Positions 1 to 8,303 of a DNA stretch of 64,000 nt are shown in pieces. The stretch's first letter is position 1. Every line of letters starts with the position of its first letter. A program made the position numbers and the translations under genes. The stretch is taken from the IMG/VR virus record IMGVR_UViG_3300044624_002978, positions 279,545 through 343,544 of that record; one strand, written 5' to 3'. Source of the DNA: a virus. Under the pieces are notes generated by a model, which saw only the letters and a program-made list of their open reading frames with translations, was not told the DNA's origin and did no database searches.

Positions 1-2
1 AC

Positions 3-176
3 TGGGAAGACGGGGTTAAGTTGGTTAAGGTTGACGAGGAGTTAAGGAACGAGTTGCTTGAATCATTCGAAAGATCTCTTAGACCTTCACACCGTTGGCA
101 AGCCAGAACCAGAAGTAATGCAGTGATCTCTTCTCTTAAACAAGTCATATGGGAGTTACCAAAGCTTCAATTATAA
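3..176 (+). CDS. 3' end of an unidentified protein (5' end outside window)
   Basis: An open frame enters from the left edge and stops with TAA at 174-176, giving 57 residues that end in WELPKLQL. Too little remains to assign a family. A strong terminator follows 25 bases later, so this is the last gene of its operon. Confidence 0.7.
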   Translation, partial: WEDGVKLVKVDEELRNELLESFERSLRPSHRWQARTRSNAVISSLKQVIWELPKLQL

Positions 177-200
177 TATCTGTTGTTAATAACATTTCAA

Positions 201-230
201 ACACCTCGGATTTCTCTTAGGTGTTTTTTT
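201..230 (+). terminator. Intrinsic terminator
   Basis: ACACCT (201-206) pairs with AGGTGT (219-224), followed by a T-run to 230. Confidence 0.85.
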
Positions 231-315
231 GTATCCCAACCTTTCCCCAATATAAAATTACGATATTTTCTCGAGATAAAAAAATAAAACGCCAATTATT
301 TTTTATACCCATATA

Positions 316-350
316 CATACTATGGTCGTAACATACTATGTGCGGGCGTG
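316..350 (+). repeat. CATAGTATG dyad element, copy 1
   Basis: CATACTATG, GTCGTAA spacer, CATACTATG, then a GC-rich tail (TGCGGGCGTG). It is one of four copies (also 13160, 16271, 20143), each lying 15-40 bases upstream of an early promoter. In this copy the arms are a direct repeat with one mismatch to the dyad form. Confidence 0.75.
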
Positions 351-353
351 TAA

Positions 354-385
354 TTTTTTTATCCCGGGATTTTTTATTATATTTG
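354..385 (+). promoter_or_regulatory. Early promoter for 451 gene
   Basis: T-run with ATCCCG at 354-366 and TATATTTG at 378-385; the 24-base offset is the same as in the other early promoters. Confidence 0.85.
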
Positions 386-450
386 CTCTGATGAAATAAA
401 ATAATTTAATTTATTTCATATATAGAACTATAACAAAAACTTTTTGATTT

Positions 451-696
451 ATGAAAAAACCCAACTGTTGTAAAAGAATATGTAATAGATCATTTAAAGA
501 AGAAGGAAAGATATTGGTTGTTAGTCTTCTTCTGGTTTGGTTTCTATTAGCAATTCTAACCGAAGAACTTAATCCAGCCAAATGGCCATCGTTATTAAAG
601 CCTCTACTCCTTATCCTAACTTCAGCGGTGTTCGGATACCTATCAGGTTCCAAACAACCAACCAATAAGTTACACACCAAAAAAGAAGACGAATAA
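451..696 (+). CDS. Small two-helix membrane protein
   Basis: 81 residues. The N-terminal part is cysteine-rich and basic (PNCCKRICNR). Two hydrophobic helices follow at about 22-38 and 47-63, then a charged tail ending KKEDE. Both ends probably face the cytoplasm. It is alone behind an early promoter. Family not recognised; an inner-membrane early function such as exclusion is possible but not shown. Confidence 0.7.
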   Translation: MKKPNCCKRICNRSFKEEGKILVVSLLLVWFLLAILTEELNPAKWPSLLKPLLLILTSAVFGYLSGSKQPTNKLHTKKEDE

Positions 697-728
697 TTTT
701 TTTATCTGAATCGGATTCGTTATCTTTG
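697..728 (+). promoter_or_regulatory. Early promoter for 755-1601 operon
   Basis: T-run/ATCTGAA at 697-710 and TATCTTTG at 721-728. Confidence 0.85.
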
Positions 729-754
729 CCATGTAACCAAAAAAAGGCAAAGAC

Positions 755-979
755 ATGAACTCAGTAGAATCATCAATCAAATCACAGTTAGCAACCCTTA
801 AGTCTAACAAGAGCTATATTGCTCTCTCGCTACACCCACCCGTGGGATCATCTATTATTATGGCGGAAGGAAATCGTATGTTCATCAATGAAGGCCGTCA
901 AGGTAAGTTTGATAATGTATCCGAATCTTTTTACGATCAAATGGTAGATAAATATGATAGCAGAAACAAAAAAAGATAA
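755..979 (+). CDS. Unidentified small early protein
   Basis: 74 residues, soluble, with a basic tail (SRNKKR). First gene after its promoter and only 4 bases before the next start, so it is co-transcribed with the 984 gene. No family recognised. Confidence 0.65.
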   Translation: MNSVESSIKSQLATLKSNKSYIALSLHPPVGSSIIMAEGNRMFINEGRQGKFDNVSESFYDQMVDKYDSRNKKR

Positions 980-983
980 TCCA

Positions 984-1601
984 ATGAAAACAATTAAAAC
1001 ATTCGAATCATTCAAACAGGGCATAAGCTTTGAAGACCTATCGGATTCGGCCAAGGCTAACGCTATAGATAATGCTCGTAATATCAACGTGGATTATGAC
1101 AGTTGGGCAGATCCTTATATAGAAGGCTTTGTCGAGGATATGGAAAAGGCTGGGGTTAGTGATGTTGAGGTTGAGTATTCAGGATTTTGGAGTCAAGGTG
1201 ATGGAGCTTCTTTTACCGGGGTGGTTAGAGGAGACGAGGACAAATCAATATTGGTTAACAAAGAAATTGGTATGGCAGTTCCTAAAGAGGTCTTGGAGAA
1301 CATTTATATCTCAATTAAAAAAACCGATAGCAGATACTCACACAGTAATACTATGGTAGCCGAGGTGGAAGTTGATGGAGACGATGAGGTTGAGATTTAT
1401 ATCGGTCCGGATGTTAATGTGACTTTGGATGTTGAACAACAATGTGAATTGATACAACCTAAAGTAGAAGAATGGGCTAAAGGAAAAGCTGATGAGTTAT
1501 ACCGCAAATTAGAAAAGGCATACGAGGATCTATCTTCTGATGAATCTGTAACAGCAACCTTAATAGATTATGAATTTGATGCGGATGGTAATATCATATA
1601 A
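984..1601 (+). CDS. LSxxAKxxA-type phage protein with an FExF-tag-like start
   Basis: 205 residues starting MKTIKTFESF; this ATG is preferred to one 30 bases upstream that would overlap the previous gene. The segment DLSDSAKANAIDNAR and the later SGFWSQGDGASFTG match a phage family known from LSxxAKxxA and SGFxSQGDGA motifs; its function is unknown. The first ten residues also resemble the tag of the late proteins, but this gene is in an early operon and lacks a clear (I/L)xE site after the tag, so the resemblance may be accidental. Related by its N-terminal domain to the 2466 product. Confidence 0.75.
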   Translation: MKTIKTFESFKQGISFEDLSDSAKANAIDNARNINVDYDSWADPYIEGFVEDMEKAGVSDVEVEYSGFWSQGDGASFTGVVRGDEDKSILVNKEIGMAVPKEVLENIYISIKKTDSRYSHSNTMVAEVEVDGDDEVEIYIGPDVNVTLDVEQQCELIQPKVEEWAKGKADELYRKLEKAYEDLSSDESVTATLIDYEFDADGNII

Positions 1602-1633
1602 CTAATCTCCCAACCCGAACATAATGTATTAAG

Positions 1634-1660
1634 AATCACGTCTCTCCGGCGTGATTTTTT
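1634..1660 (+). terminator. Terminator whose T-run is also the next promoter's -33 element
   Basis: AATCACG (1634-1640) pairs with CGTGATT (1650-1656). The T-tract runs directly into TTATCCG of the following promoter. Confidence 0.85.
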
Positions 1661-1686
1661 TTATCCGCGGAGTTTGCATACATTTG
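1655..1686 (+). promoter_or_regulatory. Early promoter for 1717 gene
   Basis: T-run/ATCCG from 1655 and TACATTTG at 1679-1686; the T-run is shared with the upstream terminator. Confidence 0.75.
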
Positions 1687-1716
1687 TAGGAAGTTGAATA
1701 CAAAAATAATTAGACG

Positions 1717-2391
1717 ATGGAAGACGAAGACAGCTTAGACGGATCAGCATATGCTAACTATCTCAGATATACCGATAAATGGGGACCTTCATTGAGCACA
1801 AATAACGATAACCGAGGCAGATCGATGCTGGCTGATATTCGGCGATATACAGATCCTTATGAAGCTGCTGTAAGAGCTCAAGAAGAAATCGATGAGGTTG
1901 CTCGTACAGCACAAAGACCAGATCATTTATATACAGATGGTAGGGTGTATACCTTGGAAGGATTGGGATATGCTATTCAGGAAATGGAACGAAACAGTAC
2001 CTCCAAATATTACGAGAAAGAAAAGGAACCCGAGGTGGAACCGGATTCTAAATCATTAGAGATCGTTCTCAGAAGAATGAAACTCGGATTAAAGCCGTAT
2101 GTATATGAGTACGAATTAGTTTCGGCTACTAATGATTTTATTTGTTGTGATATCGATGAATTTGATCCAGATAATGGTCGACATAAAATGGCTGAAACTG
2201 TACATTGGTTACACCCAAGAATATACGAAAAGATAAAAGCCAAGTGTAAGGATATTCAGGAAGCAATGGATCTAATGGATAAGACAGAGCAAGAATATGC
2301 GGATAAGCGTGATGAAATTAAAACAACAATAGCCTCACTTGTCGAGTCCACAAAAAATCTAGAAACAAAAGGCCACGACTTTATATTATAA
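1717..2391 (+). CDS. Unidentified early protein, charged and helical
   Basis: 224 residues, very acidic and basic with no membrane segment. The middle (about 100-150) may be a small alpha/beta domain and the last 50 residues look like a coiled coil. Single gene between two early promoters. No family recognised. Confidence 0.7.
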   Translation: MEDEDSLDGSAYANYLRYTDKWGPSLSTNNDNRGRSMLADIRRYTDPYEAAVRAQEEIDEVARTAQRPDHLYTDGRVYTLEGLGYAIQEMERNSTSKYYEKEKEPEVEPDSKSLEIVLRRMKLGLKPYVYEYELVSATNDFICCDIDEFDPDNGRHKMAETVHWLHPRIYEKIKAKCKDIQEAMDLMDKTEQEYADKRDEIKTTIASLVESTKNLETKGHDFIL

Positions 2392-2409
2392 AAATTATTT
2401 TCGTTTTTA

Positions 2410-2441
2410 TTTTTTTATCTGAAACTGAATGATTACCTTTA
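2410..2441 (+). promoter_or_regulatory. Early promoter for 2466 operon
   Basis: T-run/ATCTGAA from 2410 and TACCTTTA at 2434-2441. Confidence 0.8.
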
Positions 2442-2465
2442 CTTCATAATCAAACAACGGATATT

Positions 2466-3065
2466 ATGAGATCATTAAACCTTTACAATTTTTCAGAGCT
2501 ATCAGAGGAGGCTAAGAAAAGAGCAATTCTAGATTATAAAGAGGAGATGGAGGAGAACGAACAACAAGAGGCATTCAGATGGGCTATTGATGATTGTGCC
2601 TTATTCGAACCCGAACATAATGAACTTGTTGCTGTGGTTGGTGACGACTACTACGATAGAAATGGCGGATTCATTATGGAGAATGGAAGAAAGGGTATAG
2701 AGATATCGGATTATTCTTGTATCAATATTAAAGATGCACTTACCATAACAAACTCCACGATGTTTCTTAAATGGTTAGGCGTACCAGATATGTTCATTAA
2801 TAAGGTTGAGTATGAAATATCAGATACAACCACAACCACAGAAATTGAAATGGTTCACAATAGGCTAATGGGTGATCCACTTGCAGATGCTCTAACAGGT
2901 ATTCTTACTCAAGCCGAATCTAAATTTGCAAATCATATCAATGTGATTAAACGCCGAATAGATTCTGGAATAGAGGAATACTTCTCAGATGATAATATCA
3001 TAGATAGGCTGGCAGAGGATGAAGAGGTAGAATTCACAGAGGACGGAATTCTTTGGAATAGTTAA
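2466..3065 (+). CDS. LSxEAKxxA-type phage protein
   Basis: 199 residues beginning MRSLNLYNFSELSEEAKKRA, the same N-terminal motif family as the 984 product. The rest is acidic, with FTEDG near the C terminus, which is common in this family. No catalytic motif is seen. First gene of an operon that continues with the small genes to about 4733. Confidence 0.75.
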   Translation: MRSLNLYNFSELSEEAKKRAILDYKEEMEENEQQEAFRWAIDDCALFEPEHNELVAVVGDDYYDRNGGFIMENGRKGIEISDYSCINIKDALTITNSTMFLKWLGVPDMFINKVEYEISDTTTTTEIEMVHNRLMGDPLADALTGILTQAESKFANHINVIKRRIDSGIEEYFSDDNIIDRLAEDEEVEFTEDGILWNS

Positions 3066-3117
3066 AAGGTTAAAGGTAAATAAAAACAAAAATCAAACAA
3101 TTTAAAATTTAGAAATC

Positions 3118-3273
3118 ATGACAGTAGAAAACACAAATCGTACATTGGAGCAATTAGTAGCGGACTTCAAAGCTTCAGAAGGCAACTTCACAGCATTCAA
3201 CGAAGGTATGAATGAAGAGGAGAGAGCGATCTTCAAAGATTGGTTAGCAGATATGAGAGCTCCAATGGTGTAA
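3118..3273 (+). CDS. 51-residue early microprotein
   Basis: ATG at 3118 reads MTVENTNRTLEQLV to APMV before TAA. It is helical and acidic, without membrane segments. An A-rich leader precedes it, as for the neighbouring genes. Family not recognised. Confidence 0.6.
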   Translation: MTVENTNRTLEQLVADFKASEGNFTAFNEGMNEEERAIFKDWLADMRAPMV

Positions 3274-3342
3274 AAAGAGGTTGACATGATGGAATTTTTC
3301 CTTATTTCTGAACTAGAATAAATACATTGTAAACATTCAATT

Positions 3343-3564
3343 ATGGGAGCTATTAGATTTATTTGTAAAACAGACACAAAAGCAAATCACAATGAGATCA
3401 AGAACATGACCTACATTGCGGGAGGAGCTATAGTAAGGGAGAAGATCTATAGAGATACGAGCACTAACTTTGAGAGTGAAATGGAAATCGTTTCTGAGGG
3501 AGGTACATTATACCGTCAAGTAAAGGAACTGGAGCTGGGAAAGAGTGTTTATATTTTAGAATAA
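3343..3564 (+). CDS. Unidentified small beta-rich early protein
   Basis: 73 residues, MGAIRFICK start, with alternating hydrophobic residues suggesting a small beta fold. A weak promoter-like pair (T-run near 3295, TACATTG near 3325) may precede it. Nine bases separate it from the next gene. Confidence 0.65.
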   Translation: MGAIRFICKTDTKANHNEIKNMTYIAGGAIVREKIYRDTSTNFESEMEIVSEGGTLYRQVKELELGKSVYILE

Positions 3565-3573
3565 TTAAATATT

Positions 3574-3900
3574 ATGTACGAGGACGACGAAGAAGAAGAA
3601 TTTGGTCTAGGTGAGCAATTAAGAAATCAAGCCAACGAGTTTGCTAAGAAACTTGCTGCACAATCCAAAAAGGAATTTATCGATGGATGTTATACCGCAT
3701 ACGATATGCTTGTTGCTAAAGGTGGAAGTGCATTGGACGACGGTGATATGGAAGCAATAGGAAAGGCAATAAATAGAATGACAACTCTCTTCATTCACCG
3801 TGAGGAGTATGAAAGATGTAAATTTCTAGCCGACTTTGTTGCTAACTATATGCCAGAACATGTTATAACTCAAGAGGAGGAAATCATAAATAATCTATAA
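3574..3900 (+). CDS. Unidentified helical early protein
   Basis: 108 residues. An acidic start (YEDDEEEEF) is followed by helices throughout; no membrane segment. Middle of a tight operon (9-base gaps on both sides). No family recognised. Confidence 0.7.
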   Translation: MYEDDEEEEFGLGEQLRNQANEFAKKLAAQSKKEFIDGCYTAYDMLVAKGGSALDDGDMEAIGKAINRMTTLFIHREEYERCKFLADFVANYMPEHVITQEEEIINNL

Positions 3901-3909
3901 CCACTTATT

Positions 3910-4092
3910 ATGGCCATAGGAAAGAAATCATCAAGAGGAGAATTTAAAGGATCAAGAACAATCAAATCCATGGGATGTAAGTACTGTGGTGAAAAGGTCC
4001 ATAACGTAGACGAAAAAGTCGATGCAGTTACCTGTTATAAATGTGTAATGAAATTATGTGCAGGTATACAATTAAAAATTAAACAACAATAA
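3910..4092 (+). CDS. Small zinc-ribbon protein
   Basis: 60 residues. Two CxxC pairs (CKYC near 23, CYKC near 42) make a probable four-cysteine zinc ribbon after a basic N terminus. It could bind nucleic acid or protein. The stop codon's last base is the A of the next ATG (TAATG). Confidence 0.7.
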   Translation: MAIGKKSSRGEFKGSRTIKSMGCKYCGEKVHNVDEKVDAVTCYKCVMKLCAGIQLKIKQQ

Positions 4093-4280
4093 TGGATCCA
4101 AGAACCGAACAACTACTACAGGACTACAGAAAATCAGTAGAGAAGTTAGCCCGAGGTGCTTACCTTCAAGCATTAGCTCTGAAGAAGGAGTTAGATAATA
4201 GTGCAATTAATCCGGAAGACAAACACAAGTTACTTCTACATTGCATTAATCTGCTTATAACAGAACAACCACAGAAATGA
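4092..4280 (+). CDS. Small helical early protein
   Basis: 62 residues, almost wholly helical. Overlaps the previous gene by one base and the next by four (ATGA), showing translational coupling. Function unknown. Confidence 0.65.
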   Translation: MDPRTEQLLQDYRKSVEKLARGAYLQALALKKELDNSAINPEDKHKLLLHCINLLITEQPQK

Positions 4281-4468
4281 AAAATTCAGAATGGGACAGA
4301 GATCTAGTTGCTAGTATAATCACGGACTATATTAGGAAACATGGGGAAGCTAATATCGAAGAGATAAGAAAGATCTTAATGGAATCAGGAATAGAGGCCT
4401 CGACTGCGGTTATCGAATCTAGGGTTAAAATGTACTTAGATAAGAATGAGGTTAAAGGAAATGGTTAG
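4277..4468 (+). CDS. Small winged-helix-like protein
   Basis: 63 residues. The pattern of three helices then a short hairpin (DYIRKHGEANIEEIRKILM, then VKMYLDKNEVKGNG) fits a winged helix DNA-binding domain. This is a fold guess only. Coupled to both neighbours by overlaps. Confidence 0.6.
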   Translation: MKNSEWDRDLVASIITDYIRKHGEANIEEIRKILMESGIEASTAVIESRVKMYLDKNEVKGNG

Positions 4469-4733
4469 AACCATAACTAAAAGGTATGTGGTGTGGTCCA
4501 GAACGAGAAGTGTTGGAGGACGTATCTACAGAGACGAAGCAAGAGATTCGAGAAGAGGTTATCAGAGAAGGATGAAGACCGAGGTGTTAGACGATCTGAT
4601 TCGTAGCTGGGAGATCGGAGAGATAAAGCCTCCGACCGAACAGGAAAGATTTGATATACTTAATATCGGCGGAAGACTTAGCTGGAAATTTTTAGAAACA
4701 CTCCAAAAAAAATATAGAGCAGAGAATATATAG
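4461..4733 (+). CDS. Basic early protein, last gene of operon
   Basis: 90 residues from the ATG at 4461, which overlaps the previous stop by 8 bases. An in-frame ATG at 4446 would give a longer overlap. The first 40 residues are strongly basic and may bind nucleic acid. A terminator follows. Confidence 0.65.
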   Translation: MVRTITKRYVVWSRTRSVGGRIYRDEARDSRRGYQRRMKTEVLDDLIRSWEIGEIKPPTEQERFDILNIGGRLSWKFLETLQKKYRAENI

Positions 4734-4758
4734 ATTCATAAGCCCAATTAAAAGATTA

Positions 4759-4794
4759 GAAGCAGCATCGTTTATTCGTACTGCTTCTTTTTTT
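4759..4794 (+). terminator. Intrinsic terminator
   Basis: GAAGCAG (4759-4765) pairs with CTGCTTC (4781-4787), then a T-run. Confidence 0.85.
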
Positions 4795-4812
4795 GTAAAT
4801 AGTTTTCGTTTT

Positions 4813-4845
4813 ATTTTTTTATCTGTAGGTAATGCATTACTTTAG
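4813..4845 (+). promoter_or_regulatory. Early promoter for rhomboid operon
   Basis: T-run/ATCTG from 4814 and TACTTTAG at 4838-4845. Confidence 0.8.
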
Positions 4846-4875
4846 CGTTATACAAAAACATAAACCAATAAACAT

Positions 4876-5667
4876 ATGGAAATAGCAGTAGTAATTTTAT
4901 TAGTATTAGTATTAGCTCTATTATTATTCATAGCGAATATTATCGGTAAGCTGGGTTCTGAAAGAGAAATAGGGTATTCAACCCCATTTTGGATTAGTCT
5001 TCTATTTACACCACTGATAGGTATTCTTATAGTTATAGCATCCAGACCACTTACGATGGTTGATAAGAAAGTAATAACTGTTAAGAATATTGAAAGAGGT
5101 CCTCTCCTAAGTAACCTTAGATCATCGCTAAAGATTACAGCTGGAGTTTTAGTACTTAGCATTATCGCATTCATCATATCAGCAATACTGATATTGGCGT
5201 TGGGAGAATCATCAAGTGGGTTCATCATGTACAACCCTTTCGTTAACGGATTCATGCATTCATCATTCGGTCACTTGGGTAGCAATATACTAAATGTTTT
5301 CCTACTATGCTTAGCGGACATTAATGCAATATACACACTAAAGAGATTCTATTGGACGGCGGTCATATTATCCGCAGTATACCTACCATTAGCATTATTG
5401 GGAATTGCATCACCCGTAGTTGGAATCTCAGGAGTGGTTTACTTTTTAGCCTCCAGGTTCTTTATAACTAATAGTGCAACAGCAGCATGGATAAGATGGG
5501 TTGGATACATATTATATGGTCTTGTTATCTTGGGAGAGATGAGTATGCTGGGTAACTCAGATAACGTTGCACATCTTTTCCACCTATTCGGTGCGGCATT
5601 AGGAGCAGTAACGGTATTGCCGATAAATAGATGTATTCCAAATAAAATAAACAAAATAATTAACTAA
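4876..5667 (+). CDS. Rhomboid-family intramembrane serine protease
   Basis: 263 residues. An N-terminal helix and a second hydrophobic pair (about 37-57) precede a six-helix rhomboid core. Visible signature residues: FMHSSFGHLGSN (His128, His133, Asn137), matching the HxxxxHxxxN oxyanion region of GlpG; GISG (183-186), with Ser185 the nucleophile; and HLFGAALG (236-243), where His236 fits the catalytic HxxGxxxG helix. Known rhomboids cut transmembrane helices within the membrane. The gene heads an early operon with four small genes, so it would act early in the host inner membrane, perhaps releasing host or phage membrane proteins. The substrate is unknown. Confidence 0.85.
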   Translation: MEIAVVILLVLVLALLLFIANIIGKLGSEREIGYSTPFWISLLFTPLIGILIVIASRPLTMVDKKVITVKNIERGPLLSNLRSSLKITAGVLVLSIIAFIISAILILALGESSSGFIMYNPFVNGFMHSSFGHLGSNILNVFLLCLADINAIYTLKRFYWTAVILSAVYLPLALLGIASPVVGISGVVYFLASRFFITNSATAAWIRWVGYILYGLVILGEMSMLGNSDNVAHLFHLFGAALGAVTVLPINRCIPNKINKIIN

Positions 5668-5668
5668 T

Positions 5669-6004
5669 ATGAAATTCTACGGTATAGCAGATTCACATGG
5701 ATTGGAATCATTTAATCCAGAAACATACAATTCGGATACAGAAAGATTCGAAAGTGATACGAGAGCTCTTTCCATCATGGGATTAAGAGCAAATGCAAAC
5801 AGACATCGACATGCGGTTGTCTATCAGGCAGACCTAGATCCAGAAGGGGTTAAGGAGATTAATGCACTCTTAAAGGCCGGTGAATATTCAGAGGCTCTAG
5901 TGAAACTAAAGGAGGTTGCAAAGAGTATAAGTTTAATGAGATCACCTGGAGCGGAAAAGAGCTGGAAGCTTATTCCTAACGAGGACTTGGATCCATACAG
6001 TTAA
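5669..6004 (+). CDS. Unidentified early protein after rhomboid
   Basis: 111 residues, start MKFYGIADSHGLESF, one base after the rhomboid stop. A repeat-like helical stretch (KEINALLKAGEYSEALVKL) suggests a TPR-like hairpin. Not recognised further. Confidence 0.7.
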   Translation: MKFYGIADSHGLESFNPETYNSDTERFESDTRALSIMGLRANANRHRHAVVYQADLDPEGVKEINALLKAGEYSEALVKLKEVAKSISLMRSPGAEKSWKLIPNEDLDPYS

Positions 6005-6036
6005 TCATCAATCATCAATCAGTAACAACAAACAAT

Positions 6037-6285
6037 ATGAGTCTACACGTAACAGACAATTTCAGAACAAACCCTCTTAGCTTAAAACCAGGTGGCTATG
6101 AGGTAACGGTTAACCACGAAGGTGGTAAGTCATTCATATATGACAAGATTAAAAAACCAGGTAGTTACATCAAACGTATATCTAATGATAACGGACACGG
6201 AAGAATCATGGAGATTCTAATCGACGGTAAAACTGTATGGCAACTTGGCGTGCATGATTATGAACCCTGGGATAATCTAGATTAA
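6037..6285 (+). CDS. Unidentified small early protein
   Basis: 82 residues, no membrane segment, probably a small beta domain (GGYEVTVNHEGGKSF). It is followed after one base by the next gene. No family recognised. Confidence 0.65.
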   Translation: MSLHVTDNFRTNPLSLKPGGYEVTVNHEGGKSFIYDKIKKPGSYIKRISNDNGHGRIMEILIDGKTVWQLGVHDYEPWDNLD

Positions 6286-6286
6286 T

Positions 6287-6574
6287 ATGAAGAAGTTCAC
6301 ATCAGTGCTTAAGTCATTAAGTAAAGGTAAGATAGAAGGAAATTCTTTACCCACGGTGTTATTGCTTCTTGTATCCGGAGCATCAATCATCGTAGCAATG
6401 CCTCTTCTTCTAGTTTGGGGATTACAGTTAATCGGATTACCCGTAGAAATTAGTTTATCATCATGGTTAGGAGCAGTGTTAGTTTTCTTCTTTATTAAAC
6501 TGGCATCGGCAAACAATGATAACCCATCACAAAACAATAAATCTCAGGATAATGAAAACAACATCTCTCTATAA
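6287..6574 (+). CDS. Small two-helix membrane protein
   Basis: 95 residues with hydrophobic helices at about 20-43 and 50-72 and an Asn/Gln-rich C-terminal tail. Same operon as the rhomboid; it is a possible membrane partner or substrate only by location. Confidence 0.7.
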   Translation: MKKFTSVLKSLSKGKIEGNSLPTVLLLLVSGASIIVAMPLLLVWGLQLIGLPVEISLSSWLGAVLVFFFIKLASANNDNPSQNNKSQDNENNISL

Positions 6575-6587
6575 GAATCAGACCAAG

Positions 6588-6824
6588 ATGGTCGAATCGA
6601 TATCTCTTCGTACAAGGTTGAGTATCCTTGTGGAGGATGCTGAGACACCAGACCTAATAGCATTAGGAAATCTAATGTTAAATAAGGATTGGGACGAAAA
6701 GGATATTGAGATGGATTTGGGATCTACCGCGATAGAAGCGCTATTAGATGAGATCGAAAATGCTGATCATCAAAAGGTTGATTCAATCTATAAGAACCTA
6801 GTAGAACAGGGTGTAAGAATTTAG
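6588..6824 (+). CDS. Unidentified helical early protein
   Basis: 78 residues from the ATG at 6588. An alternative ATG at 6552 would overlap the previous gene by 23 bases and add 12 residues. Acidic and helical, function unknown. A terminator follows 90 bases later. Confidence 0.6.
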   Translation: MVESISLRTRLSILVEDAETPDLIALGNLMLNKDWDEKDIEMDLGSTAIEALLDEIENADHQKVDSIYKNLVEQGVRI

Positions 6825-6910
6825 CATCAAAAACGGAACAAATTAACGTTAAGTTGATAATATATACATCTCTCATCCGACCATTTCGAGTTGGATTCTA
6901 CATATATTGA

Positions 6911-6950
6911 AATCTTGAGGTTCCATCATGTTACCTCAAGATTTTTTTTT
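6911..6950 (+). terminator. Intrinsic terminator
   Basis: AATCTTGAGGT (6911-6921) pairs with ACCTCAAGATT (6933-6943), then a T-run. Confidence 0.9.
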
Positions 6951-6971
6951 GTAACCTAATCACAATTACAT

Positions 6972-7181
6972 ATGTCACCTAAGAAACCACAAAAGATTAT
7001 GTGCGGATCATGCACCGAAGAATTCGAAGAATCAAAGATTCAAATGGTAACACTTCCAATTAATCCGTCGTCCGATAAGAATGGATTCTATTACCGTAAC
7101 CTTTGCGATAAGTGTGAGAAAGATCCTTTCTATGCAAATCGGATCGTAGACAGACAAGCACCTCGGAAACTAGGTAGGTAA
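6972..7181 (+). CDS. Small zinc-finger protein
   Basis: 69 residues with CGSC (about 11-14) and CDKC (about 45-48), a four-cysteine zinc site, and a basic tail RQAPRKLGR. It starts directly behind a terminator with no clear early promoter, so its transcription source is uncertain. Confidence 0.65.
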   Translation: MSPKKPQKIMCGSCTEEFEESKIQMVTLPINPSSDKNGFYYRNLCDKCEKDPFYANRIVDRQAPRKLGR

Positions 7182-7198
7182 AAAAATGTTATGAATAA

Positions 7199-7230
7199 TT
7201 TTTTTATCTGAACCGTTATATTTACTTTTA
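7199..7230 (+). promoter_or_regulatory. Early promoter for 7254 gene
   Basis: T-run/ATCTGAA from 7199 and TACTTTTA at 7223-7230. Confidence 0.8.
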
Positions 7231-7253
7231 CATCATAACCAAAAACAAATAAC

Positions 7254-7784
7254 ATGGGATTAGATATAAGAGCGGTAAGCAAAATCGAGATAGAACAATC
7301 GGATGAGATTAAAGCCATGAGACGTAGACTATTCATCGGTGGTGGTGAGGAGGAAGTGGTCACATTGGATCATGTTCTTAGAAAGCATGCTGAATACTCA
7401 ATGCACACTCAAGATATGGAGGAAGGTACATATTACGAAACTTCAGAATCCAAGTCTGAGTCTATTAGTTTTAGTTATGGCGGATATAATGGGTTTAGAA
7501 ATGAAATATCATTAGCACTTATAGGTGCACCTGCAAAAGAAGTTTGGACTAACGAACAATACTACAAAGAATCTCCAGCATATAAGTTAATTAACTTCAG
7601 TGACTGTGAGGGTTTATTTGGACCTACAGTGTCTAAGGAGATTCACGAACAACTTGTTGCTAATAGAGATAAGTATGCTGAATATATAGGAGAGAGGGAA
7701 GAAGTTTATCCATTATCAACTTATGATAAGTTAATCAAAATCTTTGAATTGGGAGCTGATGAGGGAATAATTATGTTTCATTAA
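7254..7784 (+). CDS. Phage protein with INFSDCEG motif
   Basis: 176 residues beginning MGLDIRAVSK and containing LINFSDCEGLFGPTVSKEI (about 113-131). This pair of features marks a family seen in many unrelated phages and of unknown function. Single gene between two early promoters. Confidence 0.75.
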   Translation: MGLDIRAVSKIEIEQSDEIKAMRRRLFIGGGEEEVVTLDHVLRKHAEYSMHTQDMEEGTYYETSESKSESISFSYGGYNGFRNEISLALIGAPAKEVWTNEQYYKESPAYKLINFSDCEGLFGPTVSKEIHEQLVANRDKYAEYIGEREEVYPLSTYDKLIKIFELGADEGIIMFH

Positions 7785-7815
7785 TTTTTTATCCCGATAA
7801 AATTAATTATATTTG
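7784..7815 (+). promoter_or_regulatory. Early promoter for 7820 operon
   Basis: T-run/ATCCCG from 7785 and TATATTTG at 7808-7815. The ATG at 7820 is only 4 bases downstream, so the message is close to leaderless. Confidence 0.8.
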
Positions 7816-7819
7816 TACT

Positions 7820-8035
7820 ATGGAAAAATCACAAGAGCCGATGGATTATGAAAGAGCTAAAAAAATATTAGATTCTTGTAACAATTCAGTACAGATTGAT
7901 GCCGCAATTGAGTATTTTAATCTGTACATTTCTAAATGTAAAGACACAGCATCCGATGAGGCTATAAATGAGATGAACGAAGATTTTTCTCTTCTAGTGT
8001 CGGTTAAGATGCTTGAATTAAACCCAGGAATATAA
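7820..8035 (+). CDS. Unidentified small early protein
   Basis: 71 residues, helical, with no membrane segment. Start lies immediately after the -7 element. One base before the next gene. Not recognised. Confidence 0.65.
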   Translation: MEKSQEPMDYERAKKILDSCNNSVQIDAAIEYFNLYISKCKDTASDEAINEMNEDFSLLVSVKMLELNPGI

Positions 8036-8036
8036 T

Positions 8037-8276
8037 ATGAACATTGTTAAGATAGAAGTACAAACGGTACTTAATGAGAATGAAGACTTTGATAGGTTAT
8101 TTTTCGAGTACCTTGATGAGTATTCAATAGATCACAAAGTACTTGAATCTGAAGAGAAATATCCGATGGTTGAATTCTCCGGAGGTGTTATAGCATTAAC
8201 CAATATGCTTAAGGAAAGATTCGGATACACAAGAAATGAAATTGAGGAAACATTCCCAGAATTGGTAATAGAATAA
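8037..8276 (+). CDS. Unidentified small early protein
   Basis: 79 residues, acidic alpha/beta pattern (KIEVQTVLN start). Last gene before a terminator. Not recognised. Confidence 0.65.
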   Translation: MNIVKIEVQTVLNENEDFDRLFFEYLDEYSIDHKVLESEEKYPMVEFSGGVIALTNMLKERFGYTRNEIEETFPELVIE

Positions 8277-8303
8277 TTTGTTTGGTTAGGTTGGTTATAG
8301 AAA

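Noticed and set aside
411-680. Minus-strand frame opposite the 451 membrane protein
   Set aside because: The plus-strand gene has a strong promoter and sensible membrane helices.
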